Shown one piece after another: positions 23,892 through 33,912 of a stretch of DNA of 64,000 nucleotides (the stretch's first letter is position 1; every line of letters begins with the position of its first letter). This DNA comes from Lathyrus oleraceus (taxonomy: Eukaryota; Streptophyta; Magnoliopsida; Fabales; Fabaceae). The stretch lies in the NCBI RefSeq assembly GCF_024323335.1, contig NC_066583.1, positions 411,134,031-411,198,030 of the forward strand, given 5' to 3'. Below the pieces are notes generated by a model. It saw nothing but the letters and a program-made list of their open reading frames with translations. It was not told the origin of the DNA and did no database searches. A program made the translations under genes and the position numbers.

Positions 23892-24582
23892 ACGCGTGTG
23901 TTGTCCATGGTGGATTATGGTCAACATGCTGTAAAGTGAGTCATTCAAACCAAGGGCCATGATTATAACATTTAAACGTGGTCAAAGGGACAGGAGGGTG
24001 CCAACACATCACCGTAGCTAGGAATCCGATCATCTTGTCCGATGGACCTCACCGGACTGGTCCACCATCAACCTTCACCAAAATCAAAAATGCATACACT
24101 ATTTTAAAGAGAAAATTGTCAGAAATCCAAATCGGCCCTCAAAATTCTCCAATTCTCATTATATTGAAAGATACATGGAATTGAAAATTGAGGAGTATCA
24201 AATGAGTTTCTTAGATTTAACCTCAAAGCAACTCAATCTTGTTGCCTACATTGGTAGGACTTCAACCAACCAAAAATCAGGAGAAATGATGGAGAATTAA
24301 GGGAGAATCAAAGAAGAAAAGTTTCACAAAAATTCACCTTGTGTTTGCAATGAGGAAGCTCGACCTCAATCTCAATTTTCTTGGGCTTGCTTCTATACAC
24401 TTGCAAGAGATGAAATGAATGATCAAAGGGCTAGGACTCTTGGAGTTTCAATCTCAAAACAGAAATGAAATTGAAACTCGATTTCAATTGAAATCTTCAA
24501 GTTTATCCTTTGATGGAGGTTGGGGAAGAAGCAAGTCAAAGCTTGGGCAAGAGGGGGTCCCATTCTGAGCTCAAGGATCATG

Positions 24583-24590
24583 TATATATA
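24583..24590 (-). promoter_or_regulatory. LTR TATA box (minus)
   Basis: TATATATA in 'ggctatatatacatgatc' on the minus strand, positionally equivalent to the TATA boxes of sister LTRs. Confidence 0.5.
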
Positions 24591-25739
24591 GCCTACACAT
24601 TTCTTTCCACACCTTTTGAAATTTCTAAGTTAAAATTCAAATTTCACTTGAATAACTTTTAATATGAGTTTCAAATGAAACTAGTTCCTTCTTAAAAGTT
24701 GTAGCTTTTTCATTCCTATTCACTTTGGTCACAAATTTGACACTATTTGAATCTTGCATGAGGGAGTTATGGATTTTAGAAGTTGAGGAAAATTAATTGT
24801 TCAATGATGATGGCCCAAAATGACCTATAATGTTTCCTCTTGGTACATGCCCTTGCAAGTAGAATTTGACATTTTTCAAAGAATAAAAGTTGGACAAGAC
24901 ATATTGAAATTAATCATGAAACTTGGATGGTCTTAATATCATAAAAATTGAGCAAGTTATGATTCTTGGAAGTTGACCTTCTATCTAGGGCACAGACAAA
25001 ATGACCTATAAGCTTTCACCATATAAAATGACTTTTTAAGCAAAATTAGCTCTTGATAACAACACCAAAGTTGTTTGTAATGTCGTAAATAGTAACGTTT
25101 CTCTTTGAATCATTTTCATATGACACAATTTGTAGGAGATAGGGTCTAGGAACCCCAAATTTGATCAGTTGACTTTCTCTGGTCAACCTCTTTGAACTAA
25201 CTTGCAAAATTGAAGTTCTTTTGATCTTTGGGGATCATGGAGAATAATATATTCTTTATATTATGTAAAATTAAGTATCCTTTGAAATCTTTTACCAATT
25301 GATGAAGAAACTTGTTGAGGAAGTCATACAAGATACCCAGATGAATTAGGGCTTCCAAGCTTCAAACCTTTGATGAATTCTTGATCAAATTCACAAATAA
25401 AGTACATGGGGATCCATATATGATGCTTAGAAACATGGGGAGAATTTCCTTGATTGATCTCTTGTATTGAGGGTCTCAAACACTAGATATGAGCTTGATA
25501 TGGCACAAATGGATGCACACACTACCTGCAAAAAAATGAAACTACACTAGGCATATTTTTGGTATTTTGGTTAGTAATCAAAGGAAAATAAAGTATGATA
25601 CAATCAAATGTGCTTGGTGATATCTCCCAATACAAACCTAATTAATGAGGGGTAAGGAAGATACCAAGGTGTGATCCCAAAGCCAATGCAAATGATGAGA
25701 TAGCATGAGGGATCTTAGGGTTAAAGTTGGGGTCTTACA

Positions 25740-26187
25740 GTAAGTCATAATAGAAAAGGAGGAATTGGTTATGACTCTGATGAAGATGATCAGAAACCTT
25801 TTATAGAAAATAAACCAAAATCTCCTTTTTCTTACCATTATACACCGACACAGACACAGAAGTTCAGTAACGCTAGAAAACCCAAAGTTCTCAAAAACTA
25901 TGGGAAAACTAATCCTAAAAGACCCAAAAGATTATGGGTACCAAAAGATAAAATAGTGTATGTTGCAGATATCCTATGCAACATAATTAAAACACCAGTC
26001 ATGGTACCTAAACTCTGGATGCTCGCGACACATGACAGGAAGAAAGCATATGTTCCAAAACTTGGAACTTAAAAATGCTGGATTCGTAGGCTTTGGAGGA
26101 AATCAGAAAGGAAGAATCATAGGATCTGGAACAGTTGGTAACAAATTTCTTCCCTCTATTTCTGATGTTCTTTATGTTTAGGGATTA
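25740..26187 (+). pseudogene. SIRE A gag-protease/integrase linker remnant
   Basis: In a broken frame it reads basic, lysine-rich sequence (KPKVLKNYGKTNPKRPKRLWVPKDKIVYVADIL), then VPKLWMLATHDRKKAYVPKL and a stretch leading into the integrase-linked LLSISQ block. This resembles the tail of Sirevirus gag and the region ahead of integrase. Stops and frame changes interrupt it. The left border is the Ogre F LTR end. Confidence 0.65.
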
Positions 26188-28985
26188 ATGCATAATTTGT
26201 TATCCATAAGTCAATTAAGTGATAATGGTTATGATATTATTTTTTATCAAAAAATGTGCAAGGTTGTCAATCAGAAAAATGGCACAATCCTTTTCATTGG
26301 AAAGAGGAAAAACAAAATTTATAAAATAAAACTTTCAGATTTGAAAAACCAAAACGTGAAATGCTTGGTGTCTGTTAATGAAGAGCAATGGGTGTGGCAT
26401 AAACGCTTGGGTCACATTAGCTTGAGGAAGATTTCTCAGCTAAATAAACTTGAGTTAGTCAAAGGCCTGCCTAAGCTGAAGTTTTATTTAGATGGTCTTT
26501 GCGAAGCATGTGAGAAAGGAAATCTTTTATAAAACCACTTTCAAAACCAAAAATGTTGTTTCCACCTCCAGACCTCTGGAACTTCTACACATTGATCTTT
26601 TTGGACTTGTTACGACAGCGTCAGTAAATGGTAAGAAGTATGGACTTCTCATTGTTGATGACTACCGTCATTGGACATGGGTGAAATTCTTAAGGTACAA
26701 GAATGATTCAAACTCTATGTTCACCAGTTTCTGTTCAAAAGTGCAAAATGAATATGACTCTAAGATTATCAGAGTCAGAAGTGATCATGGTGGAAAATTT
26801 GAAAACAAATTTTTTGAAGAACGTTTAGACTCTAATGGAATATCCCATGATTTCTCCTATCCTAGAACTCCACAACAAAATGGAGTTGTAGAAAGGAAGA
26901 ATAGGACTCTCCGAGAAATGGCCAAAACGATGATCAATGAGACTAGTGGCTAAGCACTTCTGAGCAAAAGATGTGAAGACATCATGTTACATTCAGAAGA
27001 GAATCTCCATCAGACCTATTATGGAGAAGACTCCTTATGAACTGTGCAAGGGAAGAAAACCCAATATTGCTTACGTTCATCCTTTTGGATGCTCTTGCTT
27101 TATTGTGAACACTAAAGACAATTTGAACAAGTTTGACTCTAAGGCACAAAAGTGTATTATGTTGGGATACTCAGAATGTTCTAAAGGATATCGAGTATAC
27201 AATACAGAAACACAAATTGTGGAAGAATCAATTCATGTCAGATTTGATTATAAGTTTGACTATGAAAATTCTAAGCTAGTTGAGAAATTTGTAGATCTGG
27301 AGATCACACTTGCAGGTTCTGACAAAAAGACAATTGGTTCTGAAGAAGCAGAAAGAGGAACTTCATAAGCACCTGAACGTACAGTCAAACAGAAAAGACA
27401 AAGAAATAGGCAGAATGTCTCTGAAGAACTAATTATGGGAAACAAGGATGAACCTGTCAAATCAAGATCAACATTCAAAATTTCTGAAGAAACACTTATG
27501 GGACTAGTATCTCTGATAGAGCCAACATCATGTGAAGAAGCTCTTCAAGATAAAGAATACCAAGACCCAAGGAAACCCATGTGATTGGAACTAAATAGGT
27601 TTACATAAACAAGATAAATGAAAAGGGTGAAGTTGTTAGAAATAAAGCACGTTTGGTGGCATAAGGTTATAGTCAACAAGAAGGAATTGACTACAATCAA
27701 ACCTTTTCTCCAGTCGTGAGGTTAGAATCTATTTGTATCCTTATATCCTTTGCTGTTAATTATTCTATTAAATTATATCAAATGGACGTCAAAAGTGCGT
27801 TTCTGAATAGTTACATTTCTGAAGAAGTGTATGCCCATCAACCTTCTGGCTTTGAGAATTCAAAACTTCCCGAACATGTTTTCAAACTTAAGAAAACTCT
27901 ATACAGTCTGAAACAAGCTCCCAGAGCTTGGTATGAAAGACTTAGCTCATTTCTTCTTGAAAATGATTTTATCAAAGGCAAAGTGGACTCCACTCTCTTT
28001 TGCAAAAACGTCAGAAATGATCTTATGATTTGTCATATTTATGTTGATGATATAATATTTGGTTCTGCTAACCCCTTTGTCGGCCAAACAATTTATGAGT
28101 TAATGCAGGAAAAATTTGAGATGAGCTTAATGCAAGAACTGAAGTTATTTATGGGCATTCAAATCAATCAAACATCAGAAGCCATGTATGTCTATCAAAG
28201 AAAATACATAGAAAATCTTCTGAAGAAATTTGACATGTCAGAAAGCAATCCATCCAAGACTCCCATGCATCCTACTTGCATTCTAGAGAAGGAATAGGTA
28301 AGTCAAAAGGTTTTGTTAAAAACTCTATCGTTGTATGATTGGCTCTCTCCTTTATCTGACTGCTTCTCGTCCTGATATATTAATCAACGTATGTCGGTGT
28401 GCTAGATTTCAGTCAGATCTAAGGGAATCTCATTTAACCACTGTTAAGAGAATCCTTAGATATGTGAAAGGAACACCTAATCTTGGCTTGATGTATAAGA
28501 AAACATCAGAGTACAGGCTTTCTGGGTATTATGATGCAGATTATGCTGGAGATAGGTTAGAACGCAAACGCACATCTAGGAACTATCAGTTTCTAGGAGG
28601 AAACCTCATCTCATGGGCAGGCAAAAGACAATCAACCATTACACTATCAACTGCAGAAGCTAAATATATCTCAGCTTCACTTTGCTGCACTCAGATGCTT
28701 TGGATAAAGAATCAGCTTGAGGACTTTCAGATCTATGAGAGTAACATTCCTACCTTTTGTGATAATACTATTGCTATTTGCTTAAGTAAGAATCCAATTT
28801 TAAATTCTAGAGAGAATCACATAGAAATTAAACACCACTTTATTAGAGATTATGTTTAGAAAAGGACAATTGCTTTAAAATTTATAGATACATATCATCA
28901 ATAGGCTGATATCTTTACAAAACTCTTAGCTGAAGATAGATTTCTATTCATTCTGAAAATTTTAAATATGGAAGATTGCCCAGAA
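26188..28985 (+). pseudogene. SIRE A pol (INT-RT-RNase H), broken
   Basis: The zinc-binding HHCC motif of integrase is present (WHKRLGH... CEAC), as are the core blocks with all three acidic residues (LLHIDLFG, VRSDHGGKFEN, PQQNGVVERKNR). RT has MDVKSAFLNSY, LKQAPRAWYERL and the catalytic YVDD (IYVDDIIFGSAN, near 28040). RNase H has DADYAGD, STAEAKYISAS and FCDNTIAICLSKNP. It ends at DCPE-stop (about 28985), as in SIRE B. Frames break at 26532/26492, 26953, 27368, 28297 and 28859. About 70 bp of the early RT region (after LQDKE) is missing compared with B at 35400. Part of pol duplicates B in opposite orientation. Confidence 0.9.
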
Positions 28986-29521
28986 TGACTCTGAACCTGT
29001 GCTCCTCATCTCTAATGTAAAATTAGACTCTGACTCAAGCATATGATGTCTTCTGATTCTGATTCTGATACTTCTACAAGTTAGAAGACATCTCTATTAG
29101 AAACATCTCAAGTCAGAAACGTTTTGGTATTCTTGACTTCAAATACATCAACATGTGGCCTCCCAAATGTATGGCTCTAGCTTTTCTAGACACCTGTCTA
29201 GCTCATAACTCAAGGGCTAAACTGTTGAGATCCCCTCGAGCAGTGTGCAAATATTGAGATTAGAATCTCATCATTAACTGCATTTAATTTTTCTCATGAT
29301 TGTCAAACTCGTTTCTAGCAGCAATCAATTTTTGTGTTCCCTCTCAAGTTACCGTTGTTGTTTTGCAATATGTTATTTTTGTTTATATACTCCCATGACT
29401 CCCACTTTCACACTTTCATTCTTCACTACTTGCACAAAACTAAATCTTCTAACCTTTTTCTCTGCAACTTCTCTTCATCTATTTCTCTAAAACTTCATTT
29501 GGTATCAAGAACAACTTCATC
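28986..29521 (+). other. SIRE A pol-env spacer
   Basis: Non-coding stretch between the pol stop and the env-like start. It carries a CTAGACA-cc-TGTCTAG palindrome at 29186-29201 and, 35 nt later, the block 'cccctcgagcagtgtgc' (29234-29250). Both are also found in SIRE B and D. Confidence 0.6.
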
Positions 29522-29889
29522 ATGAATGCTCAAGAACAACAAATCTTCGAGTTCTCCCAAGAGATGAGTGCCCCAGAACAACAGGTTGAATCCCCACAAC
29601 AAGTCTCATCCACCACTGCACTTTAAACAACAACTTCTTATCAAGAACCTCATGTTCTTGATCGTCCATCCCACATCAATCTATCTATACCATTTGAATA
29701 ATTGGAAGTCCTTTGTGAGTTATTGGTGGACTTTGAGAGCCTCAAAGAAAATGGTATGGATTTAACACCATAACTAAAGAATCAAGGTTGGCTCACCTAC
29801 TTCAACCGTCTCTATGTCCCTATTTACATAAATATGGTGAAAGAATTCGGTAGATTTGCTGACTGCGATGATCACTACATCGTCTCTCA
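29522..29889 (+). pseudogene. SIRE A envelope-like ORF, N-terminal fragment
   Basis: It starts MNAQEQQIFEFSQEM, matching the start of the env-like ORF of SIRE B (33407). It continues with EPHVLDRPSHINL, a 'LEVLCEL.VDFE' block and 'ADCDDHYIVSH', with internal stops (TTAL-stop, LTP-stop). It is cut at 29889 by SIRE B, which inserted exactly here. Sireviruses typically carry such an ORF after pol; whether it makes a membrane protein is unproven and no transmembrane segment is visible in this piece. Confidence 0.75.
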
Positions 29890-31002
29890 TGAAGGTAGAG
29901 AAAAACAAGAAATAGGGGTTTGAATTGTTTTCATAGGAATTAAAAACTTTTGAAACACCACACACACAAAATAAATACTGACAATACAAAGAGTTTATCA
30001 TGGTTCGCTTGAAATTCAAAGCTACTTCAATCCACTTGGCCAATGTGATTTCTCCTTCAATAAGGACTTAGTCCACTATTCTCAATTGATTATAAAAATA
30101 CTTCTAAGAGTTTAACAACCTCTTATCCCTCTCAAGTCTACAAACTTAAAAAAGTCACTTGAGGAATTACAAACAATTTCAAGAATACAAATGTTTGACT
30201 AGATGCTTCTAGATAAGCAGTATAAACACACTTTAAGAATGATGAAACACAACCATACAATATTGAGAAACAACTCTTGTATGGAAAATATTTCTTACAG
30301 CACTGATAGTGAAAAATTTGGAGTACGATAAGGTTGTTGTGTCAAATGTTGTATCGTTATATATATGTTATTCTCTTCAGCAAGTTGTAAGGATGTCTTT
30401 ATATAGAACTTGAGATGATACCGTTGGAGAGAAAACAATGGAGATTTTGTGCTAGTTATGGGAGTTAAAGGTAGTAAGTTTCTTGTCCTTTCCATAGAAA
30501 TCTTGAGCGTAATCCATTGTTTCCTTAAAAGGAATTGTACTACAATTTCAATACTTCTAGCGTAAGTTTTTGATCAGGTGATGTGTTGAACATGTATCAG
30601 AGTGAGCATGATCAGAGTCTTCAGAGTTAGAGTTTAGATATCTTTTGTAGTCTTTAGATATCTATTGTAGAGTCTTCAGATATCTTTGCGGTCTTCAGAT
30701 ATCTCTTGTAGAGTCTTCAGATATTAGAGCTTGAGCTTCAACATCAGATTCTTCAGGTGATTTCTCCTCATATGTGTTCTTGTTCAGAGTCAGATTTGAT
30801 TTCACTATGTTGGGTCAACTTATCTTAGACTCAATCAGATTCCAAATATTCGTTTCTTGATGATCAGAAAATGACTTATCAGGGTCATTTTAACTTAGAA
30901 TCCTGCATACTTAAGAAAAATTGCTTGGGTAGAAAATTGTTTCATTCTTTGTTATCATCAAAACTTAGAGATATATTGCAGAATCAAAATCTTGTTCTAA
31001 CA
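29890..31002 (-). repeat. SIRE B 3' LTR
   Basis: The minus strand runs from TGTTAGAACAAGATTTTG (31002) to 'tctctaccttca' (29890): TG...CA ends, 1113 bp. It keeps the family blocks 'tctctaag.ttttgatgataacaaag' and a TATATAAAG promoter element (minus, near 30400). Confidence 0.9.
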
Positions 31003-31015
31003 ATGTCCCCCTTTT
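31003..31015 (-). promoter_or_regulatory. SIRE polypurine tract
   Basis: The minus strand reads AAAAGGGGGACAT immediately before the LTR start. Confidence 0.85.
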
Positions 31016-31395
31016 CGATGATGACAAAACTTAGAATTTTGATGAAACAATAAGTACTTTCAGAGATACTAAATTGAAAAATGATCAGAGTAAGATAGAG
31101 AATGACTCCCCCTGAGATTAGAAATCTCCCACTAAGTCTGATACTTAAAATTTTAATAAAGATATTTCATATCAGATATGGGTTTCTGGGGTAGAGAATT
31201 TCTTACCAAATCTTCTTAGTTTGCTTGCCTTCCTGAAAAATGACTTAGACTATGCAATAATTTTATGTCAGAATGTAAGCAGTGAATTTCTGAGAGTTAT
31301 ATGAATTATTTCATCAAAAAGACTTTTATTTTCTCCTTTTTGTCAGACTCAAAAAGTAACTAACTTAAAAGTTTTTATTGATAAGGAAACAAAAG
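31016..31395 (-). other. SIRE B 3' untranslated region
   Basis: Non-coding stretch between the env-like stop and the polypurine tract. It is AT-rich and no further feature is seen. Confidence 0.5.
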
Positions 31396-33407
31396 TCATT
31401 TCTTCTCAGCACCTTTGATAAAGTCATTTCTGACTTGTTTAGATAATCCCTTCAGCTTGAAGACTCCATAAGTCATCCATCTAATGAACCCGTTCTAGTG
31501 AGTCCTTACTTCAGAAGGATTGTCACTGACGATGGATTCATCAGAGAGCTTCTTGAATTTGGAAGCGGAACTCTCTGAGAACTTATCTAGTGCCTCATCA
31601 ACGTAGGTAGAGTGAGGCCAGGTTCAGAGGGTTCGGGAATAGGTTTAGAAAGTTCATGTATAGGTTTAGATGGTTCAGGTACAGAAAGAGTCTTTTCAGA
31701 TTCAGCTGTGGCCTAAAGGTCTTCAAGGTTTTGGGAATGTAGGTCAGGGTTATTTGAACCAGAGTGTTCAGAGTTAGAGGTGAGGTCATAATAAGGAGGG
31801 GATCTATGGGTGGAGGAGATGGATGGTGATAAGGGTTCGTTGAACATTATGACTTCAGAGTGGGGGATGGATGTGGTTTGGAGGTTGAAGAGAGGTAAGG
31901 GAGATGAAGGTTTGATGGTTTTGAGAGGGATGGGGTTTGATGTTGTGGGTTCTTATGGTTTTGCTTCAGAAATAATGGGTATAAAAGGTGTTGGTTTAGA
32001 CGAGGAAGGGATAGAGGTTGTTTGTTGTTGAGATTTGGATTTTTCTCTAGGAGCTATAGTATATGTGGAACGTAAGGTGGATAATGTTGTAATAGTGGTT
32101 GAGAGTGTGTGGGATGGAAGAGGGAGTGATGAGGAAAGTTTCCTAGAACCAGAAGTAAGAGGAGCTTTTGAGATAGGTGACTTATGTGAAGGTGCTGAAG
32201 AAGTCAGAGGCACTAGTGTCTTCTGATTCGCTGAAGACTCTCCCAACTTGAGACTCTTCTTATTATTTTTATTCTTCTGAGAAGGTTCCCTCTTTGTCTT
32301 TAGGAAGTTGGGAGGTTGATATGGGAGCCAGTCCAAGCTGAAACCAGAGATGTCGTGTCCTTGGGCTTCCATATCCTGCAAGTAGCAAGCGATGACTTTT
32401 GGAGGAACAATTTTTAGGAAGAGATACATCTTATTCGCTTTCTCTCTTTGGTCCCACAGAACTTCCAAGGAGGTGTTTCTTGTGGGTTTGGCACGAACCT
32501 TATCAATCAGACCCATGCTCTGCAGATTCCTCCCATTGAGAGGTTTCCTAACGTCTATAGTGACATCTTCCATCAGATTCAGAGAGATGAGGTAATCCAC
32601 CATACCACTCTCAATCAAGACGTCTGAGATTAATCTTACCAGAGGGATGTAGTTCATGGGCTTCATGTTGTTCCTTATGTCTCTGACAGAATCTCTAAGA
32701 TATTTGAAGAGGACAAAAGGAAGGTTCAGCTTCAAACTTTTATGCAGACAATAGAGAATGCACGTCTGATCTGTGTTGACGTAGTCAGAAGAGTTGGATG
32801 AAGGCAGGTTGTGAGTTCATCCCAAAATGATCTTAATCCACACTCTCAAATGCTTTTGAATCTCTTAATTCTTGGATGTTCTTCCTTATGGGTTCTGAGA
32901 GAAGATGGTGGGGATAACTTCCTGGGATATGTACTTGGCCATATGGTTTATGTTGTAGATTCTTCTTCCCCCAACCTTTTCCATATTCAGGAGCACATTT
33001 ATGGATTTCTCAGTGATAACCATCTTGATTCCCAGAACGTGAGACACAATATAGTGGTCATCACAGTCAGAGAATCTCCAGAATTCTTTCATCAGGTTAG
33101 TGTAGATGGGGCCATAGAGACAGTTGAAATAAGTGAGCCACCCTTGATTTTCCAGTTCTGGTGTGAGGTCTATGCTATTTTCCTTGAGGTTTTCGAAATC
33201 CACCGGTAACTCACAAAGAACTTCAAGATGTTTAAATGGAGTTAAAAGGTTTATATGGGCATGACGATCAAGAACATGGGGTTCTTGATAGGAAGTTGTT
33301 GAAGGAGCAACAATAGAGGTTGCAACTTGTTGTGGAGCTTCAACTTTTTGTTCAGTGGTGTTCATTTGTTGAGAGAATTCAAAAACCTGTTGTTCTTGAG
33401 CATTCAT
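31396..33407 (-). pseudogene. SIRE B envelope-like ORF (near full length, broken)
   Basis: It starts at 33407 (MNAQEQQVFEFSQQM). It reads a conserved N-terminal domain (HINLLTPFKHLEVLCE, HYIVSHVLGIKMVI, GGRRIYNIN) to about 32886. A second domain follows (FVLFKYLRDSVRDIRNN, RLISDVLIESGMVDYL, CYLQDMEAQGHDISGFSLDWLP; 31953-32735). Next comes a low-complexity Pro/Ser/Thr-rich stretch, then a C-terminal block (FIRWMTYGVFKLKGLSKQVR) ending at a stop near 31396. Length is about 670 codons, but frameshifts (around 32740-32886 and 31953) and stops break it. The same domain order is seen in the copy at 52864. No clear signal peptide or transmembrane helix is visible. A role in cell exit or entry is not supported by the sequence. 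Confidence 0.8.
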
Positions 33408-33912
33408 GTTGATCTTGTAGTGAGGTTGTAGTGAAGGAGATGAAGATAAGTTGCAGAGAAAGTTGGAGTTCGGGTTTGTGTAAGTTGTGAGTGGTGAAAG
33501 TGTGAATATGGATATAAACACAAGTTCAAATAATGCAAAAACGATAGTGTTATCTGAGAGGGAACATAAAAATTTATTATTGCTAAAACCAAGTTTTGAC
33601 AAACATGGGAAGATAAATGCTTCTAATGATGGGTGTCTAATCTCAAGATTTGCACACTACTCGAGGGGATCTCAAAGGTTTGACCCTTGAGTTCTAAGCT
33701 AGACAGGTGTCTAGAAGAGCCAGAGCCACATGTTTGAGGGACCACGTGTTGATGTGTCTCAAGTCAAGAATACCAAAAGGTTTCTGAATAGAGAGGTTTT
33801 TGATAAAGACGTCTTCTAACTTGTAGAAGTATCAGAACCAGAATCAGATAAACATCATATGCTTGATTTAGAGTCTAATTTAACATCAGAGATGAAAAGC
33901 ACATGTTCAGAA
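33408..33912 (-). other. SIRE B pol-env spacer
   Basis: Non-coding. On the minus strand it has the CTAGACA/TGTCTAG palindrome at 33699-33714 and the CTCGAG block at 33652-33668, as in SIRE A and D. Confidence 0.6.

Larger units (their letters stand above)
21307..25739 (-). repeat. Ogre F 5' LTR (minus)
   Basis: The minus strand runs from TGTAAGACCCCAACTTTAAC at 25739 to 'gcaccgctacc' at about 21307, 4433 bp. The terminal CA appears mutated to CC. It is followed by the primer site, so it is a 5' LTR. It contains a TATA-like TATATATA (24583-24590, minus) and the core hairpin (23846-23891). It interrupts the gag region of SIRE A, whose sequence resumes at 25740. No gene is seen inside. Confidence 0.85.
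25740..29889 (+). mobile_element. SIRE/Maximus copia element A (internal part, plus)
   Basis: The remnant starts in the gag-to-integrase region directly after the LTR start of Ogre F. It runs through integrase, RT, RNase H, the pol-env spacer and the start of the env-like ORF, and is cut at 29889 by the LTR of SIRE B. Both LTRs, the primer site and the gag N-terminus are absent from the window. Confidence 0.85.

Noticed and set aside
29296..29525. Short plus-strand frames in the pol-env spacer with hydrophobic stretches
   Set aside because: They have stops and overlapping frames, and the conserved features here are non-coding blocks. They could be a leader of the env-like ORF, but the family start is at 29522.
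31396..33407. Env-like ORF as evidence of an integrated virus
   Set aside because: It follows a Ty1-copia pol of Sirevirus type, which commonly carries such an ORF. No viral capsid, movement or replication genes are present.
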